Below, one piece after another: positions 1 to 9,332 of a stretch of DNA of 64,000 nt; the stretch's first letter is position 1, and each line of letters starts with the position of its first letter. The notes under the pieces are model-generated. The model was not told the DNA's origin. It saw only the letters and a program-made list of their open reading frames with translations, and made no database searches. Both the position numbers and the translations under genes were made by a program. The stretch spans positions 13,945,291 through 14,009,290 of the forward strand of contig CAJFCV020000001.1 in NCBI GenBank assembly GCA_904066235.2, given 5' to 3'. This DNA is from Bursaphelenchus xylophilus. Lineage: Eukaryota; Nematoda; Chromadorea; Rhabditida; Aphelenchoididae.

Positions 1-169
1 GCTCCAGCGATTATTCATGACGACATCATCTAAAAATATTATTTTTTGATTATAAATATACAGTATTCGTCATAAATTATTCTTATACATCGTACTTCGG
101 AATTTTTTGGAGACAAAAATCCAAAATAAAGATTAAACTATTCATTTTCATGGCAAAAAATTGCCTTAC

Positions 170-340
170 TTTGTGTTTACTCCAATTGCCATCGAACACC
201 GTCTCCAATCTGATTCGTGGACCAGGTAACAACTTTATTTTGCTTTCCTCTTTCAGTTCATCCATGGAGCTGTTCCAAGATGATTCAAAACTCGATGGGT
301 CCTTCCCTGGCAAGAGTCCACTTCCAATTCCGTTGGCGCC
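170..340 (-). CDS. Possible internal exon of an unrecognised minus-strand gene
   Basis: Read on the minus strand, a good acceptor (CAAGTTTCAG at 350-341) opens a 171-nt exon (57 codons, no stop) that ends at a GTAAGG donor at 169-164. The encoded segment is polar, begins GANGIGSGLLPGKDPSS, and shows no motif I recognise. Both splice sites fit nematode consensus, which is the main support. A second GTAAGT donor lies upstream on the same strand (419-414), but the exon that should end there has stops in all frames, so the gene is either broken or spliced in a way I cannot reconstruct. Function unknown. Confidence 0.3.
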
Positions 341-682
341 CTGAAACTTGAACCATTACAATTGGATAAATATTCTTTTATAAATTCTAATTGTATTAAT
401 CATAACAATAAATACTTACATCATTTTATACTATCCATGTAAACCGACCTTTATTGTTACATATACCGGGGTTTTCACTTTGAGACACCACCTGATGACA
501 CGATGAACTTCCTGGACCTCTTCCTTTGGATCAATTCAATCACTGGGCTGATTGCTGAAGATCAACGTCAAATGGACCATGTCGACGATCATCACTTAGG
601 ATTAGGGTTGTAGTAGAGTAATTTCAAGGGGTGGGGAGCTCGTCTCGTCCATGGATGGACGTTATTGATGTTGTTCTTGTAC

Positions 683-888
683 CTGTCCTCGTTTTTCTTG
701 TCAAAACCTTGTTGAAAGACCTCTTGATGTGCTCTGTGATTTTCTCCAGGTGGACGTGACTTCTCGTCGTGCAGGCTCGTCGAATTTTCGGTTGCGTGTC
801 GCGTGGACCTTTTCAGAGAATTCCAATCAATCAACAAATACATCTTCAAGATGACAAAAAGGGACGCCAAGGCACCTACTTTCGTCAT
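683..888 (-). CDS. Possible first exon with signal-anchor-like N-terminus
   Basis: On the minus strand an ATG at 888-886 starts a frame whose first 20 or so residues are hydrophobic (MTKVGALASLFVILKMYLLI) and could be a signal peptide or membrane anchor; the rest is hydrophilic and basic. The frame reaches a plausible donor (ACAG followed by GTACAA at 682). It may be the start of the gene whose possible exon lies at 170-340, but the segment between them (420-554) has stops in the frame the donor would dictate. No family is recognised. The call rests on the hydrophobic start and one splice site only. Confidence 0.2.
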
Positions 889-1239
889 GATCACTTCAAA
901 TCAGCTCCATCTTCAGTTCAACCACCAGTGTATTAATTCTACCGTCCATTCATTCCATCTCATCAACATCTTCACCATCAAATTCGTTTTTACATCATGA
1001 CTCCGTCTCCAATAGGAATTTTCAATGTTCGCCACAAATTTTGGATTAACAAAGGTATTTCTTTGACCTGGAGATTATTCATGACATCAATATCGTGTTG
1101 GGAGTGATCGAAGAACCAATGAATATCTGAAATGAAGCATTTAGAAGACCGATACAAGGAAACCAGAAATTTTAGACGTTTTCGCCCATTTGACCCCCGG
1201 ACTCACCTTATTTTAGCTCAATTTGAACATCAACATACC

Positions 1240-1746
1240 AATCTGACCATTTTCATCTCCATGAATCCAATCCAGCTCCCGTTTCCATGATTTTCACGTC
1301 TAAATGGCCCCAAATCACCCACAACTTGTCCACCTGCACCTGATCTTCACCAATCGAGTACCAATCATAATCTTGGTTCGGTCCACCACCTTAAATTTGG
1401 TTCCATCTCAGCTTCTGGAGTCCTTTTGAAGGATTCCCCCGTTCCACGTTGTCGTTTGATCCGATCTTCGGGTCATTCAGTGTTCTTGGCTTTCGAGCCG
1501 CTGTGCTGTCGCCTTCCTGATCACCACTAATGAATACGCTTTCCGGTCGCCATCAACGAAAAAAATCAGCTCGGGGTTCTTGTCGGTTTTGTCACTGGAC
1601 TTCAATGTGGATCGATTTTCAACATCTGTGGAATGTTTTCTGGAGAAATCACAAATTGTTCGCAGGACTTTAATTCAAATGTGGAGTTTTCGTTCAACGT
1701 GGATTTCACCTTCAAGATTTTGGATCGTCATCATCTGGATCTCCGC
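1240..1746 (-). pseudogene. Frameshifted minus-strand coding relic
   Basis: Downstream of an acceptor-like GTTTAG (minus strand, about 1747) the minus strand shows a chain of stop-bounded but protein-like segments in changing frames: about 1726-1602 (contains FELKSCEQFVISPENIP), then about 1605-1477 (contains LIFFVDGDRKAYSLVVI), then about 1390-1320 (contains KFKVVDRTKIMIGT). GTATGT and GTGAGT donors follow near 1240 and 1205. Composition looks coding, but the frame changes without visible introns, so I read it as a decayed gene. I do not recognise the family. Alternatives are short exons with unseen introns or chance open frames. Confidence 0.25.
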
Positions 1747-1884
1747 CTAAACGCAAAAAAAGCATTACTTTAGACATACGAAAAATTTTTATGTGGGAAA
1801 GTTGAGAGAATATGAGAAAATAGAGACCTTAGTAATAGTATTAGAATTTTTGGCCATACTTTTTCAATTCTTAGACTAATTTTG

Positions 1885-3210
1885 ATGATTTTAGTGTCTC
1901 CCAACACCGTCGGCCAGGCCTCCGGCCACGGCTCGTGCCATCCAACCGAGCCTCAAGTCCATACCGTGCAGGCCGAAGTTTTGCCGGCGGTCATGGCCCC
2001 TCCTCTGGTTCGCCAACATCAAACCGGCGTCCCGGAGGAGGGTAAAGAGGGGCCAAGCTCAACACTTGGCCTCTCTGGCTTCGGCCAAAACCCCGCCCCA
2101 ACCGTTCAGGCCGAGCACCTGCCGGCGGTTGCGGGCACGGAGAGATCGAGCTCACCACTCGATCTCTCCGCCCCCAGCGCGTTGATGCACACGCCCGTCT
2201 ACAGCCCAGGGCACTCAACGCTGCATGGGGTCCCCTCAATAAAATCAATGGAAGTCTTCGATGAGGGGGAAGACTGGGCTGTGGACGAGCCGGTCGAAGC
2301 CAGAATGAAGCGGCTCGAAGATGAACGAAAACTCTGGAAGGACGAATGCCGGAGGATGTGGCTGAGGCAGGCCACCTTGGAGAAGAATCTCAGCTACTAT
2401 GAAGGAGCAATTGAAGAGGCTCAACATGAATTGAAGAAGGCTAAAGATGAAGCCGCCGCCGCTATCAAAAAAGCGGAAGAAGAAGCCGAATCCAAGGTCA
2501 ACGAGATCCAACGGAAATATTTTGGGGCGCTAACCGAGGCGGACCGTGCTCAGAGGAAGCAAAGGGAGACGGAAGCAGAAGTCGTCCGTCTCCAACAACG
2601 GCTGATGGATAATTTGAAGAAGGCCGCTCCTCGGTCGCCAAGAAAGGACCGTTCCAGAAGTCCAACCACGGCGCGACCACCAACGCCCGAAGCTCAACCT
2701 GAAGTTACGCCGCCGATGCCTGAAGCCCAACCACAAAACGAACCAGAACCTGAGCAACAGTCCATCGACGTACCGGTAGAAGAACAGCACGAGGCCCCAG
2801 GGCCGGTCCGAAGAAGAATGCCGAAATGCCGAAGAAGATGCTGCTACCAGCCGCCGCCTGCCCCTCAAGTTCCTCGGCCTCCGCGAAGATCAAGGGAAGT
2901 CGAAAAACTCGGGCCAATAATCGAAGCGGTGGTCTTTGAAGAACGGCCCAGAAGAAGCCGTCAGCCCCCGGCAAGGCTTATGGTGGACATGGTTCGAAGG
3001 TCGTACACCACAATGAGGAATTCCTTGTTGCCCCGTAAGTTTATTGGCTCTTGTTTTTTATTTTTCAAGCCAAAACCCTCTAGAAATAAACCAAAATAAG
3101 GTGTTTTTTGAAGAAAAAAAACATTATCCATACATAATTCTCAATAATATCTTTTTTTAGGAAGAAGAACCCAAGTTCCGGCAAATCCCGTGCCTTGGAA
3201 CCTTGGATAA
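1885..3210 (+). CDS. Coiled-coil, Pro/Arg-rich protein (two exons, unknown function)
   Basis: Proposed gene model join(1885..3034,3161..3210), 399 residues. The long first exon ends CCCC and is followed by GTAAGT; the acceptor CTTTTTTTAG is at 3151-3160, and the joined phase adds a short tail ending PWNLG and a TAA at 3208-3210. Residues 1-110 are low complexity, with a repeated VQAE(V/H)LPAV motif. Residues about 130-250 are rich in E, K, A and R and look like a long alpha-helical coiled coil. Residues 250-385 are Pro/Arg-rich (RSPRKDRSRSP, RRSRQPPARL). The exon is much more GC-rich than its surroundings. The start is uncertain: the ATG overlaps an acceptor-like GATTTTAG at 1886-1893, so upstream exons or trans-splicing are possible. 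The SR-like basic tail suggests a nuclear or RNA-binding role, or a transposon-derived structural protein; neither is established. Confidence 0.5.
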
Positions 3211-3840
3211 GGTGGAGACACATAAAGTAAGATCTTTTGGGAACTGTTTGACCTTGACTTAGGCTAAAGTAATATAATTTTTTACTCTATTTTCAGATGA
3301 AGGCCAGTCAGACCGAAGCGGAGAAGTGGATACGGCACCCTTGCCCCCTGAATCAGCCCGGGGGGCATCTGGAATAAAAAAAGGGTGCCACATCCACTTT
3401 TTATGGTCAATATTTGGTCATTTTGGACTAAAATAAGGTAAGTTATCGTGTTGAATTTATATGTTTGCCTTTTTTTCAGAATTCCCTAAAAAGGATGAAC
3501 TGGGAAGGTGGAGCACCCTTGCCCCCCGAATCAGCCCGGGGGGCCGCTGGAATTTCATGGGTGCTCACCTTTTTTCCGGTCACTGGCGCGTCGAACCGGA
3601 GCACCCAGGCCCTCCGCTTCATGCGGGGGGCCCTCTGGATAACTTTACGGGTGCTCGGCTAGACCAATAAGGTAAGATTTCCTTCTGTTTTCCGGAAATT
3701 TTTGACTTTTTTTTGGGCTAAAGTAATATAATTTTCCCACTTTCAGTTCAAGGCCAGTCCAGACCGAAGTGGACCTGGAACCCTCGCCCCCTGAATTAGT
3801 CCGGGGGGCCTCAGTGAACCAATCAATGAAATTGAGGTAA
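3211..3840 (+). repeat. Series of GC-rich hairpin modules between splice-site pairs
   Basis: After the stop of the coiled-coil gene there are four related segments, centred at about 3350, 3540, 3625 and 3800, in otherwise AT-rich DNA. Each has an inner arm pair of the type GCCCCC...GGGGGC; the first three also have an outer pair of the type GCACCC...GGGTGC. TTTCAG precedes modules 1, 2 and 4 (about 3294, 3474, 3741), and GTAAG follows modules 2, 3 and 4 (about 3439, 3671, 3837). They may be untranslated exons, or inverted repeats of mobile origin. Module 4 has lost the outer arm. Confidence 0.55.
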
Positions 3841-4716
3841 GCAAGATTTATATTCGTCTCCTTCGAAGTTTAGGAGTCATGCTTAGGAATTTCGGGATAA
3901 TCAGCTGCACGCCGGTAAGATATATCCATCTTACACAACGTTACACAACCTATTAACGTTGTATAACGTATGTTATGTCGCAATAGTTCCATGTCCCAAC
4001 GAGACTTGGAACTAAAATCGAAACGTTTTTCGATAAATTGTTACCTAAATTAATATAAAAGTATTCTGGAGGCAGAAGGGCAACAATTTATGAACTTATG
4101 CCGTCGAGAATACTAAAATACGCTCAGAAAAGTGGCTTCTAACCCGAACAGATGTATTATGGACTCAAAATGTGGTAAATATTGCCAAAATAAATCAAAT
4201 CCCTAAAAATTTAGCTAAAAACGATATTTTTCGGAGCGAAGTAGAGAAAAAATTTGCGCTGACCTGCAGAAAGGTCTCGTAAACAAATATGATTAAGCCC
4301 TTCCCCAAAATTTGGACTAAAATGCCGTTTTTGCGTCGATTCTCCATCACATTTTCGATACCTAAATTTCGAAGAACGAAAAAACATAAAAACACTTACG
4401 TATATCCAAGAGATGCATTTCATCACCTAAAGTAACCTATTCTCCAACTTCAGAAGCCATCCTCTTACTTTTACATCTTCTGCAAAACGGTTCACGCCCG
4501 TTTCTGCAAATTTATTTTGCATCTGTGCGCAAAGTTTTTCCTGATGCAGAATGCCAACCATTTCTACCAACCAAAAAAGTTCGTTTCGGGGTGCAGCTGA
4601 TGTTTTACTTGACATGAAGACTGTTCTAAAAGTGCGATAAATTCGATCCCGCTTTGTATTCCTTCGTTTTTTGCGTTTTTTCTTGTTCTGACATAACATT
4701 ATCTCTTCTTTTTCAG
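3841..4716. other. Intergenic or intronic stretch, nothing firm
   Basis: No convincing exon. Small inverted repeats are present (GTAAGATatatcCATCTTAC near 3915; GTTCCATGTC...GACTTGGAAC near 3987). The rest is AT-rich with scattered short open frames that lack splice sites or composition support. Confidence 0.4.
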
Positions 4717-4807
4717 ACTCTTACACACGAGCTCAATTGCCCACCAGATCAAAACCACTGAGGAGTCCGAGCGGCAGCGTATTCATGGTCAAAGCCTTGA
4801 AAATGAA
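4717..4807 (+). CDS. Possible 91-nt exon of unknown gene
   Basis: A strong acceptor (CTTTTTCAG at about 4708-4716) and a GTAAGC donor at 4808 bound 91 nt with coding-like GC content. Two of the three frames are open; one reads TTEESERQRIHGQSLENE at its end. It may be an upstream exon of the helicase-like relic that starts at 5314, but I cannot match it to that family, and its frame is undetermined. Confidence 0.3.
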
Positions 4808-4899
4808 GTAAGCTTATGTTTCTTTTGTTTTTTGTTTGCGGTTTAGATCAATATTTGGCAGAATTTTGGATCGGGAGGGAATGGTCAGACTTGATTTTT

Positions 4900-5150
4900 A
4901 TACCTATTTTTGAATCAGATTTCATTGTCAGAAAAATCTGTGTCTATTATTGACAGGGAGTGGAGTATTTTCACAAAAAAACAATTTTTTCCCACTGAAA
5001 TTCGCGAAGACATGGAGGAAAACACGTTTTTTTGTGTTGCCGCTCTCCTCATTTCCCGTTCTCGCTCGCCGGAAAGATTGCGTAATATCTCGGGTGCGAA
5101 TGCAAAGCAAAAGCTAAAATTTTCAAGGAAGGATTTGTGGATCATCTAAA
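4900..5150 (-). mobile_element. Diverged copy of the 14957-15378 foldback family
   Basis: Read on the minus strand this stretch matches the interior of the element at 14957-15378 in order: TTTTAGCT...GCTTTGCA, a GAGAG-rich block, GGAAAAAATTG then TTTTTTGTG, and TCAAT(G/A)AT. It sits in the gap between two candidate exons. Terminal repeats are not recognisable, so it is probably an old, truncated copy. Confidence 0.35.
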
Positions 5151-5763
5151 GAATATGTGCTAAATTTGGGGAAAATTGAAGGAAAAAATTTTTTGGGTTT
5201 AGTAGAGGTCAAGTATAAGGTTGAAAGTCTAATTTTTTGATATTTTTTGGCTGAACTCAGAGGTTTTCTCGTGTGTAGATGATGTGTCAGAGAGTGTAAT
5301 TGAATAATTTCAGCAATGGCTACTTGAATTCGACGGATTTGGGACGAATTGCGGCACTTTTTTTTTATTACAATTGAGTCGATCGAGACCTTCACGAATG
5401 GACATGAAGCTGTCAGACTGACCCCGAACATGACTGAAGATCATATTTTGGCCCTAATCTGCTCTTCCTCGGAATTCGCACAAATTCAGGTGATTTTTTT
5501 TGGATTTTTTTTTATTTTTTGGAGGTGATATTGATTTAGATGATTTTTTTTTTATTTTTTTGTGAGTTTGACGTTATTTGTTGGAATTTCAGTGTCGCGA
5601 AACCGAAATGGCCGACCTGGACATGCTCATGTCGGGATGCATGCTCCCCTTGAGAGGCGGTGGACTGGCTACGTCGCAAGGAAAAGTCAATTGTCTACTT
5701 CAGGTAGGCGGTTTTTGATTTTGAAAGAAAAAATGTTGAACGATTTAATTGATTAATTTTTTT

Positions 5764-6517
5764 CAAAGCTCAAAAAATTTTTTATAAGGAAAGTACTTTT
5801 TTTGGGTATGGAGTTACAGGTCGAGACATATATCAAAAAATTGCAAAATTTTTCTGATTCAGAATAAGTAAAAATTAGCTGCCCAATTTTGGTTTGTAAC
5901 GGCGAAAAAACCCTCAAAACTTTTCTCCCAACACCATGCCTTTTTGACCAAGTTTTTACCAATTCAAAAGCTTTGTTTTGAGCTAAAGTGGTGGGCCTGA
6001 TCCAGTGGCAAAAAACGTACCATTTTGCATTCAGTAAGTATTAAAAAATGTGGCAAAATACCTCCCTCTACAAGTGGAAAAACTTCGTTTTGAAGGCCCC
6101 TCACAAAAAGAGCGGGCGCGCATTTGAAATGTGAGTTTTTTTCACTTGTAGAGGGAGGTATTTTGCAACATTTTTAAATACTTCCAGTATGCAAAATGGT
6201 GGGTTTTTCCCACTGGATCAGGTCCGCCAATGTAGGTAAAGCCTGGCATCTTTGACTGTTTTAAGATTTGTAAAGATGCCAGGATTTGTTTTAGCCCAAA
6301 ACAAAGCTTTTAAATTGGTAAAAACTTGGTTAAAACGGCATTTGCGTGGTGTTGGGAGAAAAGTTCTGAGCTTTCGCCCTTACAAACCAAAATTGGGCAG
6401 CTAATTTTTACATATTCTGAATCAGAGAAATTTTGCGGTTTTTTGATATGTGCCTCGACCTGTAACTCCATACTCCATAAAAGTACTTTCCTTGTAAAAA
6501 AATTTTTTCGAGCTTTG
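5764..6517. mobile_element. Foldback element in the helicase-relic intron, with a second foldback nested at its centre
   Basis: The 878-bp intron 5704-6581 is largely one inverted repeat. Arms of about 220 bp (5764-5986 and about 6291-6517) match inversely, starting CAAAGCTC...GAGCTTTG; the arms include GGTAAAAACTTGG and CCAATTTTGG. No transposase frame is present. Between the arms lies a second foldback (about 5988-6232), plus a small hairpin at 6241-6290 with arms CCTGGCATCTTT and AAAGATGCCAGG. Confidence 0.7.
5988..6232. mobile_element. Nested MITE of the GATCC-TGGCAAAAAACG family
   Basis: Inverted arms GGGCCTGATCCAGTGG and CCACTGGATCAGGTCC enclose about 245 bp, with ATGCAAAATGG and its complement further in. 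It shares GATCC-(2 nt)-TGGCAAAAAACG and TTTTGCAT with the element at 9951-10197, so the two are one family, and this copy was inserted into the larger foldback. Confidence 0.6.
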
Positions 6518-7021
6518 TAAAATCTTAATTAATTAATTTTTAAAAAATTTCACTTTGGTTTTTTTACGATTTTTTTTTCAGAATTACATCTCCCGCGCCG
6601 AGCCGACCAGCTTCACGCTGCAATCGGAGATGTTCTACATCTCGCAAAACGCCTCCCGCGTGGCCCGCGCCCTGTTCGAGATCACGCTGCGCAAGAATTG
6701 GGCCTTCACCGCCGTCCAGTGCCTCGAATTCTCGAAATGCATCAACCGCCGCCTCTGGAACTTCAACAGCCCGTTGCGCCAGGTGGTCGACGTGTGACTG
6801 CTGAAGGACTTGGTGTCCGAAAAATCGAAGCCAAACGAAACCTCGGCTTCCTGGACCTCCTGGATTACGACGAGAAGGAGCTGGGCGCGCAGTTCAACTG
6901 TGACGGACGGATCTTGTACGACTGCTTGAGGTACATCCCGTCCTTGGATGTGGAAGCAACCATCAAACCCCAATCACCCCGTAGGTTTTGAAGTGGGGTT
7001 TTTTTACAGAGAAAGGTCGAT

Positions 7022-7440
7022 TTGCCTGGAACTTTTGGGCAAAATAGGGATTTTGGGATATGTTGGGGGGTTTTTTGGGCAATGTGGAGAATTTTTTGGA
7101 CAAGGAGAGAGTTTTTTGAGCAAAATGGTTGTTTTGGGACAGGTTGGGGTTTTTTTGGCAGAATGGGAATTTTGGGCAAGATATATTTTTTTGGGCAAGG
7201 TGGAATTTTTTGAACAAGGTGAAATGTTTCGGGGAAAGTTGATTTTTTTGGGCCAAATGGGAATTTTCGAGCAGAATGGGAATTTTGGGCAAGATGAGAA
7301 CTTTTCAGCAGATTTAAATTTTTTGTTCGAAATGGATTTTTTACTGGATGTAAATTTTTGGGCATTTTTTTTTGCAACTTTGGATTTTTTGTACTGGTTG
7401 ACATTTTTTGGACAACTTCCTAATCTTGACTATGGGGGAA
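7022..7440. repeat. Degenerate TTTTGGGCAAGATGGGAA minisatellite
   Basis: Irregular tandem copies of a roughly 18-25 bp unit such as TTTTGGGCAAGATGGGAA follow the donor at 6981. The repeat creates long open frames on both strands, which I do not treat as genes. It probably fills an intron or the 3' flank of the helicase relic. Confidence 0.6.
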
Positions 7441-7545
7441 AAACTTCCGGAAAGCGGCCCACTCTGAAAAAATTGTTAAGGGGTTGAGAGATATTTTTAT
7501 AGTGTTGTCACTGGTGTTTTTGCGTGTTAATTTTTTATTTTTCAG

Positions 7546-7780
7546 AGGTCCTCTCTCGATACCCACCACCGAAAGGATGACAGAGAAAAAATAATTAAAA
7601 GGCAAAAAATAGAAGAGCCAAAAAAAATGAAAAGGCCAAAAAATCAAAAAAAAGAAGAGCCAAAAAAATAATAAAAAGGCAAAAAATTATATTTTTTGAA
7701 AAAATAAGATAATGAAAAAATAAAAAAAGTGACAAAAAAACGTAAAAAATGAAAAAATAAAAAAAAAGCTTTTTTAATTG
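7546..7780 (+). pseudogene. Most decayed copy of the tandem exon cassette, with A-rich tail
   Basis: The segment before it (TTGTTGTCACTGG...TTTTCAG, about 7503-7545) matches the intron that precedes exon B in the later cassette copies. After this acceptor comes a short exon-like stretch, then an A-rich tract (about 7580-7770) like those ending the other copies. The upstream exons of this copy are gone. Confidence 0.4.
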
Positions 7781-7810
7781 ACCCCATTGTATTTATCTAT
7801 TGTATTTGTA

Positions 7811-7986
7811 TTTAATTTCTATTGTCTATTGTATCTGTTGTATTTGTCTCATTTATTCTATTTGTGTTTAATTTCTATTGTCTATTGTATCTGTTGTATT
7901 TGTCTCATTTATTCTATTTGTGTTTAATTTCTATTGCTTATTGTATCTATTGTATTTGTCTCATTTATTGTATTTGTATTTAATTT
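7811..7986. repeat. 56-bp tandem repeat, about 3 copies
   Basis: A unit beginning TTTAATTTCTATTG recurs at 7811, 7867 and 7923 with a partial fourth copy near 7979, giving an exact 56-bp period with very few changes. It is AT-rich, without coding signal, and lies upstream of the first well-preserved cassette exon. Confidence 0.85.
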
Positions 7987-8478
7987 ATCACGACTTTTTA
8001 ATATGTAAGTTATCGGTTTATACTTGTTTTAGCGTGGTCTTTAATCTCAAATTATATGATTTATATTTGCAGAAAATGACCCCGGAAAGCAATGGATCCT
8101 TCGAAAACTGCACCAATTCAACAACGTCACTCCCGGCCCAGGACGGCACCTACATGGCCGAAATCCAAACCAACGATTTAGACAACATGCAATGTAAGCT
8201 TTGATGGTTTTTTTGGTAGTTGAGAAAATTAGGGAATTCTTCAGATTGTTGTCACTTGTTTTTTTTGGTGGTATTTATTTTTTATATGATCTATTTTTTC
8301 AGAAACCCAGCTCTCGAATCAGTGAATCTTTGGAACGCATTTCCCGACCCTACTTTCAATGTCCCAATTCCGGCCCAGGACGGCACCTACATGGCCGAGA
8401 CCTTCACCAACGATTTAGACAACATGGAATGTAAGTTTTGATGGGTTTTTATAGTTGGGGATATTAGGGAACTCTTCA

Positions 8479-9081
8479 CAAGGGAATGGACTTTATGTGT
8501 AAATCGATTTTGGCTTGAGACATCGTCAGATCGAAAGGTGTGTGGTAGTCGATTATTCACTTGGGGGGAAATCTCTGCGCGGGCTTCAAAGCCGAGAAAA
8601 TCGGCTTCAAAGTTTGGGCGAAAATCAAAGGGTAGGATCCCGGAAAAGTAGCGTTAAAAAGTGTGAAGCAGTGGCCGAGTGGTCAGTGCGCTCGCTTTTT
8701 ACGCAAAATGTTGCAGGTTCGAGTCTTTCCAAGCTCAAACCATCATTTATCGTTTTTACTTTTGCTTTCTTCATGCTAATCCGGCTGTACATTTAAAAAA
8801 GGGGTATAGGTAAAATTGTCTAAAAAAGTTATGAATGGAAGCAGATTCGAGCTCGCGACCTTTTGCGCAAAAAGCGACCACTCGGCCACTGCTTCACACT
8901 TTCTATCGCTCCTTTTCCGGGATCCTACCCTTTGATTTTCGTCCAAACTTTGAAGCCGATTTTCTCGGCTTTGAAGCCCGCGCAGAGATTTCCCCCCAAG
9001 TGAATAATCGACTACCACACACCTTTCGATCTGACGATGTCTCAAGCCAAAATCGATTTACACATAAAGTCCATTCCCCTG
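8479..9081. mobile_element. Foldback element with tRNA-like inner ends and TCA duplication
   Basis: Inverted arms of about 200 bp begin CAAGGGAATGG and end CCATTCCCCTG. The target is known because the same intron in the other cassette copies reads CTTCAGATTGTTGTCACTTG; here TCA is present on both sides (8476-8478 and 9082-9084). Toward the centre each arm carries GAAGCAGTGGCCGAGTGG, a good match to a tRNA A box, and on the plus arm GGTTCGAGTC, a match to a B box, about 45 bp further on. No transposase. Confidence 0.75.
8664..8740 (+). other. tRNA-like sequence (A and B boxes), left arm of foldback
   Basis: TGGCCGAGTGG (8671-8681) fits the A box and GGTTCGAGTC (8717-8726) fits the B box, with tRNA-like spacing. 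The T stem and acceptor stem do not pair well, so it is a degenerate or SINE-like promoter and not a working tRNA gene. The inverted partner near 8905-8845 has a pairing GAAGCAG/CTGCTTC acceptor-like stem but has lost part of the D arm. Confidence 0.5.
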
Positions 9082-9169
9082 TCAGATTGTTGTCACTTGT
9101 TTTTTGATGGTTCTTCAATTGATTTCTGTATTTTCAGATATTGCTCCAAGATTTCTTCACTGCTTTTCG

Positions 9170-9330
9170 GATTTAAAATAAAAAAAAAAGAAAAAAATAA
9201 AAAAAATAAAAAAATAAAAAAAAGAAAAAAAATAAAAAAAAGAAAAAAATAAAGAAAAAAAAATAAAAAGATAAGAAAAAATAAAAAAAAGAGAAAAAAA
9301 AGTAAGAAAATAAAAAAAAAATTTTTTTTA
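9170..9330. repeat. A-rich low-complexity tract ending cassette copy 1
   Basis: Runs of AAAAAAG and AAAAAAT over about 160 bp, immediately after the exon B stop. Equivalent tracts end the other copies (about 7580-7770, 10298-10437, 11205-11330). Confidence 0.85.
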
Positions 9331-9332
9331 AG

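Larger units (their letters stand above)
5314..6980 (+). pseudogene. ASCC3/Ski2-like helicase Sec63-domain fragment, frameshifted
   Basis: Three exons with good splice sites: 5314-5489, 5593-5703 (37 codons, phase 0) and 6582-6980. The product follows the Sec63 unit of the ASCC3/Brr2 helicase family in order: NSTDLGRIA, then IESIETF, SSSEFAQIQ, GKVNCLLQ, NYISRAEPTSFTLQSE, SQNASRVARALFEITLRK, LWNFNSPLRQ, LLDYDEKELGA, RYIPSLDVEATIKP. The wording is closest to ASCC3, a 3'-5' helicase of the ASC complex acting in alkylation repair and ribosome quality control. Three lesions interrupt it: an extra T in a T9 run in exon 1, a TGA at 6795-6797, and a missing A in an A5 run near 6832. The helicase motor is absent and the remainder of the Sec63 unit does not follow. 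I judge it a decayed fragment; homopolymer assembly errors could explain two lesions but not the TGA or the missing motor. Confidence 0.65.
8073..9181 (+). pseudogene. Tandem exon cassette, copy 1 (exons A1, A2, B), probably broken
   Basis: Exon A1 is 8073-8193 and exon A2 8303-8430; both contain AQDGTYMAE and NDLDNM and both end in GTAAG donors. A2 is 128 nt like the intact copy, whereas A1 is 121 nt and out of phase with what follows. Exon B starts at 9138 after TTTTCAG and reaches TAA at 9179-9181, just before an A-rich tract. The intron between A2 and B carries a 603-bp foldback (8479-9081). The protein family is not recognised. Whether A1 and A2 are alternative exons or A1 is a dead duplicate cannot be told from sequence. 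Confidence 0.4.

Noticed and set aside
1991..2974. Minus-strand frames of 61-112 residues
   Set aside because: Shadows of the GC-rich plus-strand coiled-coil gene.
6865..7487. Overlapping 179-residue frames on both strands
   Set aside because: Produced by the TTTTGGGCAAGATGGG-type minisatellite, which lacks stops in several frames.
8664..8740. Functional tRNA gene
   Set aside because: A and B boxes are present, but acceptor and T stems do not pair; treated as a tRNA-like part of a transposon.
8515..9045. Two frames starting with the same residues on opposite strands
   Set aside because: Mirror images in the arms of the foldback at 8479-9081.
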